This document shows positions 8,615 to 17,876 of a stretch of DNA of 64,000 nt, in pieces; within the stretch, counting starts at the first letter, position 1, and each line of letters starts with the position of its first letter. The DNA lies in the NCBI RefSeq assembly GCF_016924645.1, contig NZ_JAFFJV010000009.1, positions 1 through 64,000 of the forward strand. Reading direction: 5' to 3'. The position numbers and the translations under genes were made by a program. The DNA comes from Rufibacter psychrotolerans (GTDB taxonomy: Bacteria > Bacteroidota > Bacteroidia > Cytophagales > Hymenobacteraceae). A model generated the notes under the pieces. The model was not told the origin of the DNA. It made no database searches and worked only from the letters and a program-made list of their open reading frames with translations.

Positions 8615-8622
8615 CAAATCTA
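8615..8622 (-). promoter_or_regulatory. -7 promoter element of the small lipoprotein gene
   Basis: The minus strand reads TAGATTTG, a perfect TAnnTTTG match, 34 nt before the ATG at 8580. Confidence 0.6.
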
Positions 8623-8680
8623 CGGTTTTTGTTTAGGAATGATGTAGGATTAGGAAAAATATTTCCTAATCCTACCATTC

Positions 8681-10078
8681 TTACTTATACCCTAGTATTT
8701 CAAGCATAGATTCCACGTCCTGCTCCTCGGCAAACACCCATGATTTCAGGCTTCCGTCTGCCTCGCGGTCAATGATCACGTGCTTGGGTGCCGGAATAAG
8801 ACAATGTTTGATGCCGCCGTATCCGCTGAGGCTTTCCTGGTACGCCCCGGTGTGGAAGAAGCCAATGTACTGCGGCTCTTCCTGCTCTTTCTGAATCTTG
8901 GGCAAGAACACCTGGAACGAGTGCATCTCAGAGTTGTAGTAGTCCTGGCTGTCGCAGGTGAGGCCGCCCAGGTTCAGACGCTGGTAGTTCTTGTCCCAGT
9001 TGTTCAAGGCCAGTAGGATGTAGCGCTGGTTCAGGGCCCAGGTGTCGGGCAGGTTGGTGATGAACGAACCGTCAATCATGTACCACAGCTCCTTGTCATT
9101 CTGCAGCTTGGTGTCCAGAATGGAGTAGATGTGCGCCCCGCTTTCGCCCACGGTGTAAATCCCGAACTCGGTGAAGATGTTGGGCTCCGGCACGCCCTCG
9201 TCCTTACAGATGCGTTGGATGGTGCGCAGGATCTCCTCAATCATGTACCGGTAGTTGTAGTCAAACTGGATAGACGTCTTGATGGGGAAACCGCCGCCAA
9301 TGTCAATGGTGTCCAGCTCCGGGCACAGCTTCTTCAGCTCGCAGTACTTGTGCACAAAGCGGCTCAGCTCAGACCAGTAGTAAGAGGTGTCCTTGATGCC
9401 CGTGTTAATGAAGTAGTGGAGCATCTTGAGCTTGAACTTAGGATTATCCTTGATCTTGCTCTCATAGAGTTTCACCACATCATTGTAGTTCACGCCCAGG
9501 CGCGAGGTATAGAACTGGAACTTGGGCTCCTCATCAGACGCCAGCCGGATGCCTACCTGGCACTCGCCCTCCACAAACTGCTCATAGTGGTCAATCTCGC
9601 CCAAATGGTCCAGCACCGGCGTCACGTTCCTGAAGCCGTCGTTGATCATGGCCGTGATGTGGTTACGGTACAGCTCGCGCTTAAAGCCGTTGCACACCAC
9701 AAACACATCTTTGCTCACCTTGCCTTTCTCGTACAGCGCCCTGATGATGGGCATGTCAAAGGAAGATGAGGTTTCAATGTGGATGTCGTTCTTCAGGGCC
9801 TCCTCCAGCACAAAGGAGAAGTGCGAAGACTTGGTGCAGTAGCAATAAGTGTAGGTTCCCTGGTAGTTCAGCTTCTCCATAGACTCCTTGAACAGGATCT
9901 TGGCCTTTTGGATCTGCGAGCTGATTTTAGGAAGGTAGGTAAGGCGCAGGGGAGTCCCGTACTGCTTTACCAGTTCCATCATGGGGATTCCGTTGAAAGA
10001 GAGTTCGTTATTATGTACGGTGAATTCCTCGGTGGGGAAATCAAAGGTTTGGTGAATGAGATCGGTGTATTTATCCAT
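8681..10078 (-). CDS. speA: Biosynthetic arginine decarboxylase-like PLP enzyme
   Basis: This 465-aa enzyme of the alanine-racemase-fold (group IV) decarboxylases should convert arginine to agmatine, the first step of the arginine route to polyamines. The pyridoxal phosphate lysine is K83 in YCYCTKSSHF. The phosphate-binding glycine loop is IDIGGGFP near residue 260. It is the short Bacteroidetes form, compared with about 630-660 aa for E. coli SpeA. It is divergent from an arginase-family gene, with 85 nt between the starts, so the two arginine-consuming enzymes may share control. A lysine or diaminopimelate substrate is less likely given that neighbour. Confidence 0.9.
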   Translation of the reverse strand: MDKYTDLIHQTFDFPTEEFTVHNNELSFNGIPMMELVKQYGTPLRLTYLPKISSQIQKAKILFKESMEKLNYQGTYTYCYCTKSSHFSFVLEEALKNDIHIETSSSFDMPIIRALYEKGKVSKDVFVVCNGFKRELYRNHITAMINDGFRNVTPVLDHLGEIDHYEQFVEGECQVGIRLASDEEPKFQFYTSRLGVNYNDVVKLYESKIKDNPKFKLKMLHYFINTGIKDTSYYWSELSRFVHKYCELKKLCPELDTIDIGGGFPIKTSIQFDYNYRYMIEEILRTIQRICKDEGVPEPNIFTEFGIYTVGESGAHIYSILDTKLQNDKELWYMIDGSFITNLPDTWALNQRYILLALNNWDKNYQRLNLGGLTCDSQDYYNSEMHSFQVFLPKIQKEQEEPQYIGFFHTGAYQESLSGYGGIKHCLIPAPKHVIIDREADGSLKSWVFAEEQDVESMLEILGYK

Positions 10079-10163
10079 TAGAATGTAAGAACTTACCCAA
10101 TGCGGGTAACGTGCAATATTGCTTGTATTTTACCATCTTTGCAAAAACTAGTTTCCGTTTCGC

Positions 10164-11144
10164 ATGAAAAAAATCAGACTGATAGAAGTGAAATCTGAGC
10201 TTGGGGCAGGAAAGCGCGGGGCTAGTTTAGGCGTAGACGCCCTCAAGATCGCGTGCCTGAACAAAGGTTCAGACTACTTCAAACGCTTTACCTCGGTGGA
10301 AGTGCCCAACTTCAATGACGTCATGTTTGAGAAGAACCTCTTCCCCCACGCCAAATACATTGACAGCATTCTGCAGACGTACAAACGCATCAGCAACACT
10401 GTTGAACAAACATTAGAGCTGGGAATGTTCCCGTTGGTGCTGGCCGGTGACCATTCCAACGCCGGCGGTACCATTGCCGGCATCAAGGCCACGTACCCAG
10501 ACAAAACCCTGGGCGTGATCTGGGTAGACGCCCACGCCGATATCCACTCGCCCTACACCACGCCGTCTGGCAACATGCACGGCATGCCGCTGGCGGCCTC
10601 CCTGGGCGAAGACAACCTGGACTGCAAAACCAACGAGCCCGACCAGGAGACCATTTTCTTCTGGGAGTCTTTGAAAAAAGTGGGCACCGAGGAGCCCAAG
10701 ATCAGGCACGAGAACATTGTCTACATTGTGACCCGCAGCTACGAGAAGCCCGAGGTGTACCTGTTTGACAAGCACAACATCAAGAACTTCACCTACCCAG
10801 AAGTGATTGCCAAAGGCGTGGAACAAGTAGCCGAGGAAGCCCTCTACCGCCTGCGCGACTGCGACCTGATCTACGTGTCTTTTGACGTAGACAGCCTGGA
10901 CTCCAAGTTCTCCAAGGGCACCGGTACGCCGGTAGAGGTAGGCCTGAACGTGGAGCAGGCCAAGCAGCTGTGCTACCACCTGGTGAGCCACCCCAAAGTA
11001 GTGTGCTTTGAGATGGTGGAGATCAACCCCACGCTGGATGCCGAGAATACCATGGCGCAAAACGCCTTTGACATATTAGAATACACCACTGAAGCGATTC
11101 AGAACCGTTTGGCCCAGGAAGCCCAGGCGGCGCCTACTGCGTAA
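10164..11144 (+). CDS. Arginase/agmatinase family ureohydrolase
   Basis: The 326-aa protein carries the binuclear manganese-binding motifs of ureohydrolases: AGDHSNAGG near residue 93, WVDAHADIHSP near residue 120, and SFDVDSLD near residue 240. It most resembles arginase, which converts arginine to ornithine and urea. The adjacent arginine decarboxylase makes an agmatinase role possible too. It is followed after only 6 nt by argS, so the two are almost certainly co-transcribed. The 85-nt divergent region to speA contains a degenerate -7 element (CATCTTTG). Confidence 0.88.
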   Translation: MKKIRLIEVKSELGAGKRGASLGVDALKIACLNKGSDYFKRFTSVEVPNFNDVMFEKNLFPHAKYIDSILQTYKRISNTVEQTLELGMFPLVLAGDHSNAGGTIAGIKATYPDKTLGVIWVDAHADIHSPYTTPSGNMHGMPLAASLGEDNLDCKTNEPDQETIFFWESLKKVGTEEPKIRHENIVYIVTRSYEKPEVYLFDKHNIKNFTYPEVIAKGVEQVAEEALYRLRDCDLIYVSFDVDSLDSKFSKGTGTPVEVGLNVEQAKQLCYHLVSHPKVVCFEMVEINPTLDAENTMAQNAFDILEYTTEAIQNRLAQEAQAAPTA

Positions 11145-11150
11145 GAACCA

Positions 11151-12947
11151 ATGAAACAACTTGAGAACCAGATTGCCCTGGCCCTGAGCCAGGCCTTGCA
11201 AGATACCTTCCAGCATACGTTGCCCGCCCAGCAGATCAACCTGCAGCCCACCCGCAAGGAGTTTGCCGGCACGTTCACGTTTGTCACCTTTCCGCTGACC
11301 AAAGCCCTGGGCAAAGGCCCAGAGCAGATTGGCCAGGCGCTGGGCGAGTCGCTCAAGCAGAATGCCCCGCAAGTGGCCGGTTACAACGTGGTCAAAGGCT
11401 TCCTGAACATTGAGATCAAAGACAGCGTGTGGCTGGAGCAGTTTGCCCAGCAGGTGTCGGGTTTTGGGGCTGATTTGGCCGAAACCGACCCAAAACAGCG
11501 CGTGGTAGTGGAGTACTCTTCGCCCAACACCAACAAGCCCCTGCATCTGGGGCACCTGCGCAACAATTTCCTGGGCTACTCCGTGGCAGAGATTTTGAAA
11601 GCCGCCGGGTATGACGTGATCAAAGCCAACCTGGTGAACGACCGCGGCATCCACATCTGCAAGTCCATGATTGCGTACGAGAAGTTCGGGCAGGGCGAAA
11701 CCCCTGAAAGCTCCGGCATCAAAGGTGACCACCTGGTGGGCAAGTACTACGTGGAGTTTGACAAAGCCTACAAGAAAGAGATAGATGAGCTGGTAGCCCA
11801 GGGCATGGACAAGGAGCAGGCCAAAAAGCAGGCTCCGCTCATGCTGGAAGCCCAGGAAATGCTCCAGAAATGGGAGCAGCATGACCCGGCTACCATCGCG
11901 CTGTGGGAGAAGATGAACGGCTGGGTGTACGAGGGCTTCAACGCCACCTACAAAAACATAGGCGTAGACTTTGACAAGTTCTACTACGAATCCGGCACCT
12001 ATTTATTAGGCAAGGACCGCGTGGAGGAAGGCCTGGAAAAAGGCGTGTTCTTCAAGAAACCCGACGGTTCCGTTTGGATTGACCTCACGGAGGAAGGTCT
12101 GGACGAGAAGCTGGTGCTGCGCGCCGACGGAACTTCGGTGTACATCACGCAGGACCTCGGCACCGCCGAATTAAAATATCAGGATTTCCACTACGATCAA
12201 AGCGTGTACGTGGTGGCCGATGAGCAGAACTACCATTTCCAGGTACTCAAAGCCATCCTGAAGAAACTGCAGAAACCCTACGCCGACGGCATTTACCACC
12301 TGTCATACGGCATGGTGGACCTGCCCAGCGGCAAGATGAAATCGCGCGAGGGCACCGTGGTGGATGCCGATGAGCTGGTAGACGAGATGATAGACACCGC
12401 CCGCCAGAAAACCGACGAGCTGGGCAAGATTGAAGGCTTCACCCCAGAGGAGGCGCAGCAGCTGTACCATACCCTGGCCATGGGCGCGCTCAAATACTTC
12501 CTGCTGAAGGTAGACCCCAAGAAACGGATGCTCTTCAACCCCGAGGAATCCATTGACTTCAAGGGCAACACCGGGCCGTTTATCCAGTACACCCACGCGC
12601 GTATTGCGGCCATTCAGCGGAAAGCGAATGAACTGGGCATTTCTGCCGGGGCAGAGGCGTTTGCCGGCGTAGAGCAACTGCACGAAACCGAGCGCGAAGC
12701 CCTGGTGCTGCTCAACTACGCAGACACCATCATCAGCGACGCGGCCCGCAATTACGCGCCCTCCATCATTGCGCAGTACGCCTTTGACGTGGCCAAGGCC
12801 TACAACCGCTTCTACACCGAGGTGCCCATCTTCCAGGAGGCCAACCCGCAGAGGCTGAGCTTCCGGATTGCCCTGTCGGCCCAGGTGGCCAAAACCCTGA
12901 AGCAGATGATGGGCTTGCTGGGCATTGCGGTGCCAGACAGAATGTAG
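11151..12947 (+). CDS. argS: Arginyl-tRNA synthetase
   Basis: This class I synthetase charges tRNA-Arg with arginine. The 598-aa protein has the HIGH-type signature HLGH near residue 130 within PNTNKPLHLGHLRNN. The KMSKS-like loop is GKMKSREGTVV near residue 394, the altered form usual in ArgRS. The N-terminal additional domain and the C-terminal anticodon-binding DALR domain (ANPQRLSFRIAL to the end) are both present at normal length. It lies 6 nt after the arginase gene, an operon that joins arginine breakdown and arginine use in translation. Confidence 0.96.
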   Translation: MKQLENQIALALSQALQDTFQHTLPAQQINLQPTRKEFAGTFTFVTFPLTKALGKGPEQIGQALGESLKQNAPQVAGYNVVKGFLNIEIKDSVWLEQFAQQVSGFGADLAETDPKQRVVVEYSSPNTNKPLHLGHLRNNFLGYSVAEILKAAGYDVIKANLVNDRGIHICKSMIAYEKFGQGETPESSGIKGDHLVGKYYVEFDKAYKKEIDELVAQGMDKEQAKKQAPLMLEAQEMLQKWEQHDPATIALWEKMNGWVYEGFNATYKNIGVDFDKFYYESGTYLLGKDRVEEGLEKGVFFKKPDGSVWIDLTEEGLDEKLVLRADGTSVYITQDLGTAELKYQDFHYDQSVYVVADEQNYHFQVLKAILKKLQKPYADGIYHLSYGMVDLPSGKMKSREGTVVDADELVDEMIDTARQKTDELGKIEGFTPEEAQQLYHTLAMGALKYFLLKVDPKKRMLFNPEESIDFKGNTGPFIQYTHARIAAIQRKANELGISAGAEAFAGVEQLHETEREALVLLNYADTIISDAARNYAPSIIAQYAFDVAKAYNRFYTEVPIFQEANPQRLSFRIALSAQVAKTLKQMMGLLGIAVPDRM

Positions 12948-12986
12948 TCTGGCGTTTTTACGTATAAGACAGAGCGGCAGGCGGAG

Positions 12987-13032
12987 AAGTGGTTTTTAGC
13001 GTAATTTTAGAAAATTAGCCCGAAAACCACTT
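12987..13032. repeat. Intergenic palindrome between argS and gpx
   Basis: Outer arms AAGTGGTTTTT (12987-12997) and AAAACCACTT (13023-13032) flank a TTTTAG-AAAA core. This is another member of the dispersed palindrome family. It may end the arginase-argS transcript, although no long U-tract follows. Confidence 0.6.
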
Positions 13033-13109
13033 TTCGGCTTGCCCGCTTTCCCTGCAGAAAAACATAACCGCGTTGCGGCGGTTAAGGAGAACCTAACCCA
13101 TTAAAAGCC

Positions 13110-13694
13110 ATGCTACAGCTCATCACCCTTTTCTCGCTTACGCTGTTAACCGCCTGTTCTTCGCCGGCGGCCTCCACCCAAGACCAACCAACAGCTACCA
13201 CCATGAATACAGCGGCTACCACCTCAATTTACAACATTCCCCTGCGCACCATTGATGGCAAGGAAACCAGCCTGGAGAAATACAAGGGCAAGAAGCTCCT
13301 GATTGTGAACGTGGCCTCTGAGTGCGGGTACACGCCCCAGTACGCCGACCTGGAAAAGCTCCACAAGCTGCACGGCGACAAAGTGGTGGTGCTGGGCTTC
13401 CCGGCCAACGACTTCGGGAACCAGGAAAAAGGCTCCAATGAGGAGATTGCGCAATTCTGCCAGAAGAACTTTGGGGTAACGTTCCCGCTGTTCCAGAAGG
13501 CCTCAGTGGTGGGGGCAGCGCAGCAGCCGCTCTACCAATGGCTCACCAGCAAGGACAGCAACGGCAGCAACGCCCAGGCACCCACCTGGAACTTCTGCAA
13601 ATACCTGGTCTCTGAAGACGGCAAGCTTCTTAAATTCTATCCTTCCAAAGTGTCTCCTCTGAGCGAGGAGTTGCTGCGTGACATCAACAGCTAA
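13110..13694 (+). CDS. Glutathione peroxidase family lipoprotein
   Basis: This is a thioredoxin-fold peroxidase that reduces H2O2 or lipid peroxides. The peroxidatic cysteine is C72 in NVASECGYTPQ. The rest of the catalytic set is visible as Q105 (DFGNQE) and W160-N161 (TWNF). The 194-aa protein begins with MLQLITLFSLTLLTAC, a lipoprotein signal with lipobox LTAC and lipidated C16, so the enzyme is likely membrane-anchored in the cell envelope. A Thr/Ala linker of about 20 residues separates the anchor from the domain. Most bacterial members use thioredoxin rather than glutathione. It is 10 nt upstream of menA, suggesting one transcript. Confidence 0.93.
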   Translation: MLQLITLFSLTLLTACSSPAASTQDQPTATTMNTAATTSIYNIPLRTIDGKETSLEKYKGKKLLIVNVASECGYTPQYADLEKLHKLHGDKVVVLGFPANDFGNQEKGSNEEIAQFCQKNFGVTFPLFQKASVVGAAQQPLYQWLTSKDSNGSNAQAPTWNFCKYLVSEDGKLLKFYPSKVSPLSEELLRDINS

Positions 13695-13704
13695 GCAATT
13701 TTAA

Positions 13705-14643
13705 GTGAATGTAGAAGAAACGGCCCTAAAACGGCCAACTGCGGGCACGTGGGTATCGGCTTTCCGGTTGCGCACGCTGCCCCTTTCTTTGTCCTGTATT
13801 GGCATGGGCGGCTTTCTGGCGGCCGCCGATCATCTTTCTAAGTGGCCGGTGCTGCTGCTGTGCGTGCTCACCACGCTGTTCCTGCAGATCCTTTCCAACC
13901 TGGCCAACGACTACGGCGACACCAAACACGGAGCCGACAGCCAGCACCGTGAGGGCCCCAAGCGCGCGGTGCAGGCGGGCCAGATCTCGCCGGGGCAGAT
14001 GCGGGCGGCCATTGTGGTATTCAGCGGGTTGTCTTTGGTGTCTGGCATTGCGCTGCTGTGGGTGGCCCTGGGCACTTCGGGCCTGTACCTGTTCCTGTTT
14101 TTCCTGGTGCTGGGCCTGGGGGCCATTTGGGCGGCCATTGGGTACACCAACGGGAGCAAACCCTACGGCTACGCCGGGCTAGGCGATATCTCGGTGTTCT
14201 TTTTCTTTGGCTGGGTGGGCGTGCTGGGCACCTACTTTCTACAAACCGAACGCCTTTTCTCTGAGCTGCTGCTGCCGGCCTCCAGCCTGGGCTTTTTCTC
14301 GGCGGCGGTGCTCAACGTGAACAACATCCGCGACATGAAGTCAGATGAACTGGCCGGGAAGCGGTCGGTGCCGGTGCGGTTGGGGGCGCTGCGGGCCCGG
14401 AGGTACCATTGGCTGCTGCTGTTGGCGGGCATTGCCTGCGCGGTGGTGTTTGTGTGGGTGCGGGAGAACGCCACGTATTGGCCCTGGCTGTTTCTGGGGG
14501 CCGTGCCGTTGCTGGCCTATAACGGGCGCGAAGTGAAGCGCCGGCAAACTCCCTCCGAGCTGGACCCCCTCCTGAAGCAGATGTCGCTCTCCACCCTTTG
14601 CTTTGTGGTGCTCCTGGGCATAGGGCTGCTGCTGGACAGGTAA
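13705..14643 (+). CDS. menA: 1,4-dihydroxy-2-naphthoate polyprenyltransferase
   Basis: MenA attaches the polyprenyl tail to 1,4-dihydroxy-2-naphthoate in menaquinone synthesis at the inner membrane. The 312-aa protein has about eight membrane helices. It has both aspartate-rich UbiA motifs: LANDYGDTKHGAD near residue 70 and NNIRDMKSDELAGK near residue 206. The start is GTG at 13705, as no in-frame ATG lies near the beginning of the domain. It follows the peroxidase after 10 nt and ends at a strong terminator. Confidence 0.93.
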   Translation: MNVEETALKRPTAGTWVSAFRLRTLPLSLSCIGMGGFLAAADHLSKWPVLLLCVLTTLFLQILSNLANDYGDTKHGADSQHREGPKRAVQAGQISPGQMRAAIVVFSGLSLVSGIALLWVALGTSGLYLFLFFLVLGLGAIWAAIGYTNGSKPYGYAGLGDISVFFFFGWVGVLGTYFLQTERLFSELLLPASSLGFFSAAVLNVNNIRDMKSDELAGKRSVPVRLGALRARRYHWLLLLAGIACAVVFVWVRENATYWPWLFLGAVPLLAYNGREVKRRQTPSELDPLLKQMSLSTLCFVVLLGIGLLLDR

Positions 14644-14698
14644 GCTGCCGGTAGCCAGTTAGCCCACGGCCGAGGTGGGGCTATTTACCTCACGGCTA

Positions 14699-14750
14699 GC
14701 GCCGTTTAGGGCCCGTTTTACCAAAAACGGCCCCTAAACGGCGCTGCTTT
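14699..14750 (+). terminator. Palindrome-type terminator after menA
   Basis: GCGCCGTTTAGGG (14699-14711) pairs with CCCTAAACGGCGC (14731-14743) around a CGTTTTACCAAAAACG core, followed by a TTTTTT tract. It is a perfect member of the palindrome family and a convincing intrinsic terminator. It lies between convergent genes. Confidence 0.85.
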
Positions 14751-14763
14751 TTTGACCAAGGCC

Positions 14764-16050
14764 CTAGTTGGGCGTGGGCGTGAGGGGCAGCGGCGGACGG
14801 GGAGCGGGAGTGGCGTTCCTTTCCCTAAGCTGCTTGTACTTCTTCCAGTTGAAGGTCCTCAGAAAATCGGCGGCGCCTTTCACGCCAATCTCAAACAGCT
14901 TGATTTTGTCGGCGTTGCTCATGTTAAAGTCCAGCCAGTTGAGTTCGTCGGTGGGCAGGCACTGCACCAGGTGCTTGTAATCTGGGTTGCGCAGGATAAA
15001 GTCAAAGTCGTGCACCTGCCGGGCCGCGTCAAAGATGGCCACCACCAGATCGGTGATCTTGTGCACCACCTTGGGCGAGTGGCGGTCAACGCCCAGTTTC
15101 ACCCCGAAGGTAGGCGCCTTGGGTACCTTGCCGTGCTCATGGAACAGGTCAATGGGGAAGTTGGACATGATGCCGCCGTCCACAAAGATGACTTCGTCTG
15201 GCACGTTGCCGCAGTAGCCCACCTCGCGCCAGCGGGCGAAGGACCCGTCACTGAACGGAAGGTTCTTAATCCGGTACGGCTGGAAGAAGAACGGGATGGA
15301 CATGGAGGCCCGCACAAAGTCGGCGGGGTTTACCAGTTCAGGCGTTTTCCAGTACAGGTCAGCCATCTCGGGGAACACCACCTTGGTCTGCGTGGTCACG
15401 TCGGCCGCAATGAGGGCCAGCCGCTCGGCTTTCTGGTGCCGGTACACCGCATCGGAGTTCCGGAGGAACAAGTCACTGAGGCCTTCTTTGCGGCGCTCGC
15501 GTAGTTTCTGCAGGGTGTCTACCTTTTTCTTAGCCAGCAGGGCCTTCATCCAGCGGTGGAACGCGGTGCCGGGGTTTAACCCAAAGTCTTCGCGGAAGTT
15601 GTCCAGGACCTGCGTGGTCTTGAACAGCTGGGTGTACCACTTTCTTTTGTGCAGGATGGCCTCAATAAAGTCTTTGGCGTCATCATCGCCGTCTACAAAT
15701 TGGTAGAAGTCCTGGTTGGCCAGTTCCTCCAAGATCCAGGTGCTGGTTTTTTCGGTGCGGTGGCCGGCGGCGGCCATGAGCAGGGCGTTGATGGAGCCCG
15801 CCGAGGTGCCGCCCAGTTGCAGGAAACGGATGCCCATTTCCTCCAGGGTGTATACGTAGCCCACCAGCGCAATGCCCAGCATGCCGCCACCCTCCATCAC
15901 CAGGTCTACATACTGGTGGCCCTGGGCGTCTATCACATCTGAGAACTCTTTGCCCTGCAGGTCTTCCTTGAGCTGGTCCAGCATTGCGCGTACGCGCCCG
16001 TTGCCGGTGGTGAATTCGCGCATGTTTACGGTTGTTCGGTTTGGAGCCAT
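14764..16050 (-). CDS. Patatin-like phospholipase
   Basis: The 428-aa protein has the patatin serine-aspartate dyad. The oxyanion glycine motif is GGGMLG near residue 55, the nucleophile serine is in GGTSAG near residue 83, and the catalytic aspartate is in VDGGIMSNFP near residue 290. Such enzymes hydrolyse acyl chains from phospholipids or neutral lipids. No signal peptide is visible, so it is probably cytoplasmic or delivered another way. It lies 43 nt after an amidase gene on the same strand and may share its transcript. Confidence 0.9.
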   Translation of the reverse strand: MAPNRTTVNMREFTTGNGRVRAMLDQLKEDLQGKEFSDVIDAQGHQYVDLVMEGGGMLGIALVGYVYTLEEMGIRFLQLGGTSAGSINALLMAAAGHRTEKTSTWILEELANQDFYQFVDGDDDAKDFIEAILHKRKWYTQLFKTTQVLDNFREDFGLNPGTAFHRWMKALLAKKKVDTLQKLRERRKEGLSDLFLRNSDAVYRHQKAERLALIAADVTTQTKVVFPEMADLYWKTPELVNPADFVRASMSIPFFFQPYRIKNLPFSDGSFARWREVGYCGNVPDEVIFVDGGIMSNFPIDLFHEHGKVPKAPTFGVKLGVDRHSPKVVHKITDLVVAIFDAARQVHDFDFILRNPDYKHLVQCLPTDELNWLDFNMSNADKIKLFEIGVKGAADFLRTFNWKKYKQLRERNATPAPRPPLPLTPTPN

Positions 16051-16093
16051 GATGCTGTTTGTTTAGGCTTTCATTTCTGCGCATAGGAAGAGG

Positions 16094-16984
16094 CTAGGCT
16101 TCTTCCAGCCATTTAGACGCTACCCATTGCTGTTCTATGGGGTGAATGCGGTGCCATTTTCCGGCTACGTCGTAGCAGGTAACAATATCTCCTTTCCTGA
16201 GGGCATTGATGGCCTGGCCCGCCACGCTGGGCGAGGGCCTCACGTACAAAGACCGGGCTTTTACCACCATCTTCACCAGAGCCGGAGCTGAAGCCGCTGG
16301 CTGGGAGATTGCAGGGGCGGAGTTTGCCAGTACATCTGAGAGTGCCTTGTGCAGCAGGAGGTTGTCCAGGGTGGCTTGCACCAGCGGAATAAAGTACTGC
16401 CGGGCGGCCGTAACGGTATTGCCCTGGAAGAACGCCGTGCCCGGGCAGGTTTTGGTGTTGGCAGTCTTGCTGGCCTGTTCGGCAATCTTGTCCCGCTTGC
16501 CGGTGGCCAGGTCATACCAGTGGTGGTAGATAATAGTGGCGGTGGAAGGGACCAGGCCCAGGTGGTGGCACAGCAGTGCATTCACCACCACAATGGTCTG
16601 CCGGTGAGCCTCAGACATCTGGTCTTTGCCCAGGTCAAAGTTGCCCACGTGCTCCAGGCAGAAGCCGCCGGTATTGTTGCCCTTAATGCAGGCCGGCGCC
16701 GTTTCAAAGTTGCGGCACACGGCCACCTTGCCATCGGGGAAAGTGGTGAGGTGCTGGCCAATGTCCTGCCAGCCGTTGATTCTGGTGTGGTAGTTTTCCA
16801 TGCCCCGCAGCAGCTCAAAGTGGTTCTTTGCCTTGGCGAAGCTCCAGTAGTCGGGTTGGTAGGTGTGGTGGTTCTGGATGGTGGTAACCTGCCGGGCAGG
16901 CAGATGCGCGGGGAGCCACTTTGCAAATTCATCTAGGCTGAGCAAGATGAACTTCTCTTTATTTTTCTTTAATACAGACTCCAT
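16094..16984 (-). CDS. N-acetylmuramoyl-L-alanine amidase (type 2) with SH3 domain
   Basis: This protein of about 296 aa combines an Amidase_2/PGRP-type domain with a C-terminal bacterial SH3 domain. The amidase has NHHTY, then YHTRINGWQDIGQHL, and KTCPGTAFF at its end, which supply the zinc-binding His and Cys residues. The SH3 part reads KARSLYVRPSPSVAGQ. The domain pair is typical of enzymes that cut the peptide stem from peptidoglycan. No signal peptide is seen, which leaves its site of action open. A TTG start at 17011 is possible; the ATG at 16982-16984 is preferred. The patatin gene follows on the same strand. Confidence 0.82.
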   Translation of the reverse strand: MESVLKKNKEKFILLSLDEFAKWLPAHLPARQVTTIQNHHTYQPDYWSFAKAKNHFELLRGMENYHTRINGWQDIGQHLTTFPDGKVAVCRNFETAPACIKGNNTGGFCLEHVGNFDLGKDQMSEAHRQTIVVVNALLCHHLGLVPSTATIIYHHWYDLATGKRDKIAEQASKTANTKTCPGTAFFQGNTVTAARQYFIPLVQATLDNLLLHKALSDVLANSAPAISQPAASAPALVKMVVKARSLYVRPSPSVAGQAINALRKGDIVTCYDVAGKWHRIHPIEQQWVASKWLEEA

Positions 16985-17011
16985 GGAAAGCCAGATGGGC
17001 GACCTTAACAA

Positions 17012-17479
17012 ATGCGAGCGGCAGTATCATAGACCGGCCGGCCAGCCGGTACCCGTGGGGTGTGGAAAGTGGAATTGATTACCTAAATTAATTTAATAAT
17101 ATGTGGAAATCAACTATTCACCCGTAATTCTAACAGACCTGGATGGCCGCCGCAGCGGATAGGAGGAGTGATGCGGTAAAGAAGCTGGCGGCTTTAAGTG
17201 GGGCGAGGCAGGCTCTGGGGAAGGCTCCAGAGAAGAGTGGATTAATACTAGGTTTCGGGGCCATTTTCCGTAAGGTGCTTCCGTTTCTCCTGTCCTCTTC
17301 CTTTATTTTCATACAACTTCTGGTTGCTTTGTCCCCTTGGCCTGTCCCCTGACAGGCCAAACCAGACGTGAAAGATGGTGGTTTCCTGTTTGCAATCTCG
17401 AAATGGGCGTTTCGGTCTGTTGGGGGACAGACCGAGGAAAAGCTGCATCCATCTAGGAACATTGATTCATGGATGAACA
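17012..17479. other. Non-coding stretch with several small hairpins
   Basis: No convincing gene is present. Several compact hairpins are visible: TTGGCCTGTC/GACAGGCCAA (17338-17361 region), CGGTCTGT/ACAGACCG (17411-17432 region) and CATCCAT/ATGGATG (17446-17474 region). The density of structure suggests an RNA or the remains of one. It leads directly into the possible group II intron relic. Confidence 0.4.
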
Positions 17480-17824
17480 TAAATGAAGGTTTCTACTTCT
17501 AACCTATATTGGAGGGGAGATTCAATGTCTATGCGCAAGAACCCGAAATGCTAGCCCAATCAGTACTTGTGATTAGTAGGCTGGAAAGAAGCAAGCCAAG
17601 CTAGGCTTGAAGGGGACGAGAATACTAACCTAGTGTTTGTGACTATGGTGAAGGAGGTCGCCTCCAACCATTGGCAGTACCGTGAGAATACCAACGTAGT
17701 GTTAAGACAAGACGCCCTGAGCTTCTTCTGAGAAAGGTATCAGGTTAGACGTTCATCAAGGTTATGAACCGGTTGGCTGACAAACGCTTGAGCAGCGATG
17801 AAAGAAAAGAGAAGCAGCTAAGGC
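17480..17824 (+). mobile_element. Possible group II intron relic (5' RNA part)
   Basis: Phrases such as GCTTGAAGGGGACGAGAATACT, here split at 17608-17629, then CTATGGTGAAGGAG (17643-17656), and TAGTGTTAAGACAAG (17697-17711) resemble the domain I-III RNA of bacterial group II introns, from memory of such elements. An ATG at 17764 opens a peptide MNRLADKRLSSDERKEKQLR, a plausible start of an intron-encoded protein. It runs into a terminator after about 25 codons, and no reverse transcriptase follows. I see this as a truncated 5' end. The identification has not been checked against an intron model. Confidence 0.35.
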
Positions 17825-17876
17825 AAAAAAAGGGGAGTCCGGTTTTGGGGTGTTGGTGGGTAAAAAACCCCAAAAC
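17825..17876 (-). terminator. Intrinsic terminator of the DEAD-box helicase gene
   Basis: GTTTTGGGG (17842-17850) and CCCCAAAAC (17868-17876) pair. On the minus strand the stem is followed by GGACTCCCC and then seven U (complement of 17825-17831). It lies 30 nt beyond the helicase stop codon. Confidence 0.65.

Noticed and set aside
17130..17480. A 116-codon minus-strand frame in the structured gap
   Set aside because: It runs through several hairpins, has no start context, and the residues look random.
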